Shown piece by piece: positions 62,085 through 64,000 of a DNA stretch of 64,000 nt. The DNA comes from Mycobacterium sp. Its GTDB lineage: Bacteria; Actinomycetota; Actinomycetes; Mycobacteriales; Mycobacteriaceae. A program made the position numbers and the translations under genes. The notes beneath the pieces are model-generated. The model was not told the origin of the DNA. It saw nothing but the letters and a program-made list of their open reading frames with translations, and did not search any database. The stretch's first letter is position 1. Each line of letters starts with the position of its first letter. The stretch lies in NCBI GenBank assembly GCA_018882965.1, contig VEQY01000006.1:24871-88870 (forward strand), read 5' to 3'.

Positions 62085-63029
62085 GTGGCTTCCCGCGACG
62101 ACCTGGAGGGTCAGGAGCTAGCCGGGCAGGCCAGCGCCGAGCGCGCTCTCGACGGGCTGGTGGCCGAGCGGGCCGGATCGGTCGCCCGCGACGCCAGCAT
62201 GGCCGCGCATCGCGAACCGCACCCGCCCCCCGGCGAGCCGCCCGCACCGCCCCCGGCCGACCTGACCGCCGCCGCGTTCTTCGACGTGGACAACACCCTG
62301 GTGCAGGGCTCCTCGCTGGTGCACTTCGGCCGGGGCCTGGCCGCGCGCAAGTACTTCCGGTACGCCGACATGCTGCGGTTCCTCTACGCCCAGGCGAAGT
62401 TCCAGCTGACCGGACGCGAGAACAGCGCCGATGTCGCCGAGGGCAGGCGCAAGGCGCTGGCCTTCATCGAAGGCCGCACCACGACGGAGTTGTCCGCGGT
62501 GGGCGAGGAGATCTACGACGAGATCATCGCGACCAGGATTTGGCCGGGAACCCGCGCGCTGGCACAGATGCACCTCGATGCCGGCCAGCAGGTATGGCTG
62601 GTCACCGCTGCGCCCTACGAACTGGCTGAGATCATCGCCCGCCGGCTCGGTCTCACCGGCGCCCTGGGTACCGTCGCCGAGTCCGTCGACGGCGTGTTCA
62701 CCGGCCGGCTGGTCGGCGACATCCTGCACGGCCTCGGTAAGGCCCATGCGGTGCGAGCACTGGCCGTGCGGGAGGGCCTGAACCTCCGGCGGTGCACCGC
62801 CTACTCCGACAGCTACAACGACGTCCCGATGCTGTCGCTGGTCGGCACCGCGGTCGCGATCAACCCCGACGCCGACCTCCGCGAGCTTGCACGCGAACGT
62901 GGTTGGGAGATCAGGGATTTCCGCACCGCACGTAAAGCCGCCCGGATCGGCGTGCCCTCCGCACTCGCGCTGGGCGCGGTGGGCGGTGCTCTTGCCGCAG
63001 CGGTGTCCCACCGCCGCGGTGATGGCTGA
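62085..63029 (+). CDS. serB1: HAD-superfamily IB phosphatase (SerB1)
   Basis: 314 residues. After a low-complexity N-terminus of about 60 residues (Ala/Pro-rich) the HAD core begins: motif [14 protein letters not shown] near 65-77 (nucleophile Asp, acid Asp), motif [15 protein letters not shown] near 172, Lys in [14 protein letters not shown] near 214, and motif [19 protein letters not shown] near 240-255. Family IB includes phosphoserine phosphatases; SerB1 (Rv0505c) may use other substrates. A hydrophobic C-terminus ([18 protein letters not shown]) may sit in the membrane. GTG at 62085 is the leaderless start. Confidence 0.88.
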   Translation: MASRDDLEGQELAGQASAERALDGLVAERAGSVARDASMAAHREPHPPPGEPPAPPPADLTAAAFFDVDNTLVQGSSLVHFGRGLAARKYFRYADMLRFLYAQAKFQLTGRENSADVAEGRRKALAFIEGRTTTELSAVGEEIYDEIIATRIWPGTRALAQMHLDAGQQVWLVTAAPYELAEIIARRLGLTGALGTVAESVDGVFTGRLVGDILHGLGKAHAVRALAVREGLNLRRCTAYSDSYNDVPMLSLVGTAVAINPDADLRELARERGWEIRDFRTARKAARIGVPSALALGAVGGALAAAVSHRRGDG

Positions 63030-63047
63030 ATCACCGGCCGCGGTTGA

Positions 63048-63053
63048 TAGGCT
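63048..63053 (+). promoter_or_regulatory. -10 element of the dehydratase gene (leaderless)
   Basis: TAGGCT followed by 6 nt and GTG at 63060; the same hexamer as at 62072. Confidence 0.55.
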
Positions 63054-63059
63054 CCGCAG

Positions 63060-63572
63060 GTGTCCATCGCCAGCGAGATCATCGGGACCCGCTACCGGTA
63101 TCACGACTATTACCTGGTGGGCCGGGAGAAGATTCGCGAGTACGCCAAGGCTGTTCAATCCGACGACCCGATCCACTTCAGTGCCGAGGCAGCCAGGGCG
63201 GCGGGCTACCCCGACGTGGTCGCTCCGCTGACCTTCATCGCGATCGCCGGACGCCAAGTCCAGCTGGAGATCTTCAAGCAGTTCGACGTCGGCATCAACC
63301 TGGCCCGGGTCATTCACCGCGACCAGAAGATCCGTTTTTACCGACCGGTCTTCGCCGGGGACAAGCTGTTCTTCGACTCGTGCCTGGACTCGGTACTCGA
63401 ATCGCACGGGACGGTGATCAGCGAGCTGCGCAGTGAGGTCACCGACGCCGAGGGTAAACCGGTGCTGACCGCGATCGTCACCATGATCGGGGAGGCGTCC
63501 GGAGCCGAGGAGACCAACGCCCAGATCGCGGCCATCGCGGCGCGCGCTCTACAGCGCAAAAACGCCGAGTAA
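63060..63572 (+). CDS. HadA-like MaoC/FAS1-type dehydratase protein
   Basis: 170 residues with a single hotdog fold: [61 protein letters not shown] and [15 protein letters not shown]. It resembles the mycobacterial HadA/UPF0336 group (Rv0504c by order), subunits of (3R)-hydroxyacyl-ACP dehydratases. The sequence before the conserved His reads S-D-D-P-I-H, so a catalytic Asp five residues before that His is absent; such proteins usually need a partner subunit. GTG start beneath its own -10. Confidence 0.87.
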   Translation: MSIASEIIGTRYRYHDYYLVGREKIREYAKAVQSDDPIHFSAEAARAAGYPDVVAPLTFIAIAGRQVQLEIFKQFDVGINLARVIHRDQKIRFYRPVFAGDKLFFDSCLDSVLESHGTVISELRSEVTDAEGKPVLTAIVTMIGEASGAEETNAQIAAIAARALQRKNAE

Positions 63573-63578
63573 CCCCGG

Positions 63579-64000
63579 CTAACCCAGGAAGACGTTGCGG
63601 CGCTGTCCCAGCAGTTGATAGAGGGTCTGCTGGATGGTCTCACGCACCTGGTCGGTCAATTCGAAGGTGACCATCGGATCCTCGGCAGCTGCGTCGTCGT
63701 ACCCGGCGGTCTCGATCGGCGTGCCGAACGCGATGCGCCACTTCGACGGCAGCGGAACGAATCCGGCCGGACCGGCCAGCGGGAACAATGGCGTGATCGG
63801 AAAGTAGGGGATCCCCAGGACGCGCGCGAGCACCTTGACGTCGGCGAGCATGGGATAGATCTCTTCCGAGCCGACGATCGAGCAGGGGATGATCGGAGCG
63901 CCGGTGCGCAATGCCGCTGAGACGAAACCGCCGCGACCGAAGCGCTGAAGCTTGTAGCGGTCCCGGAAATTCTTGCCCAGGCCCTTGTACCCCTCGGGGA
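63579..64000 (-). CDS. Lysophospholipid acyltransferase-family protein, C-terminal part
   Basis: Partial: the 5' end lies right of the window; the frame is open to base 64000. The visible part has the PlsC-like segments PEGYKGLGK (substrate-binding, FPEG block) and NFRDRYKLQRFGRGGFVSAALRTGAPIIPCSIVGSEEIYP, followed by a hydrophobic stretch. It would transfer acyl chains to lysophospholipid or a related acceptor at the membrane. Corresponds to Rv0502 by order. It converges on the dehydratase gene with a 6 bp gap. Confidence 0.85.
   Translation of the reverse strand, partial: PEGYKGLGKNFRDRYKLQRFGRGGFVSAALRTGAPIIPCSIVGSEEIYPMLADVKVLARVLGIPYFPITPLFPLAGPAGFVPLPSKWRIAFGTPIETAGYDDAAAEDPMVTFELTDQVRETIQQTLYQLLGQRRNVFLG

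Noticed and set aside
62118..63407. Open frame of about 429 codons opposite serB1 and the dehydratase
   Set aside because: Both plus-strand genes have clear motifs and promoters; this frame is a shadow.
1..64000. Prophage, insertion sequence, integrase or CRISPR array
   Set aside because: No transposase, integrase or spaced-repeat array was seen; the only tRNA (15037-15119) has no integration next to it.

Overview
The window is a stretch of actinobacterial chromosome, almost certainly from a mycobacterium (Mycobacterium/Mycolicibacterium type). It is GC-rich throughout, uses many GTG starts, has 1-4 bp gene overlaps, and many genes carry a TAnnnT -10 element 6-8 nt before the start codon (leaderless mRNAs). 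From about 15 kb to the right end the gene order is that of the M. tuberculosis segment I recall as roughly Rv0566c down to Rv0502, read in the opposite direction. Rv numbers are from memory, not from a search.

Layout. 0-15 kb is a mixed region: the end of an SDR oxidoreductase; a haloalkane-dehalogenase-like hydrolase with a small STAS-like protein; a multi-domain RecB-like/RNase H-like nuclease; an L,D-transpeptidase lipoprotein; a DEAD-box RNA helicase; a NERD-nuclease/UvrD-type helicase; a POT peptide transporter; a TetR regulator with a palindromic operator; a malic enzyme-phosphotransacetylase fusion; two exported proteins; and a DUF808 membrane protein. 15-24 kb holds tRNA-Tyr, a YajQ protein, a Baeyer-Villiger monooxygenase, gpsA, exported proteins, htpX, a polyprenyl diphosphate synthase (grcC) and menJ. 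23-43.5 kb is the menaquinone region: menG, a membrane protein, menD, bpoC and menC form one overlapping minus-strand operon preceded by an acyl-CoA ligase and an MFS pump. fadD8, menB, an SDR and a VOC protein run the other way, followed by the phosphate transporter pit with two DUF3349 genes, then menE, a two-component pair and menA.

44-50 kb is a tightly overlapping minus-strand operon: hemL, a histidine phosphatase, a ResA-like thioredoxin, ccdA, resB and ccsB (cytochrome c maturation). 50-53 kb is feoA-feoB-nfu, iron uptake plus an Fe-S scaffold, whose promoter carries an IdeR-type iron box. 53-55 kb is a copper-type P1B ATPase with a CsoR/RicR-type operator. 55-61.7 kb is the hemA-hemC-hemD-hemB operon with membrane-protein genes attached. 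The window closes with a glutaredoxin-like protein, SerB1, a HadA-like dehydratase and a truncated acyltransferase.

The genes together supply respiratory cofactors: menaquinone head group, tail and tail reduction, heme, covalent cytochrome c, iron, copper and phosphate. No phage, insertion sequence, integrase, CRISPR array or rRNA was seen. The points most worth following are the Fe-S-stapled dual nuclease; the iron box on feoAB-nfu; the copper and phosphate operators; the interlocked grcC/menJ promoter; and the altered men cluster.
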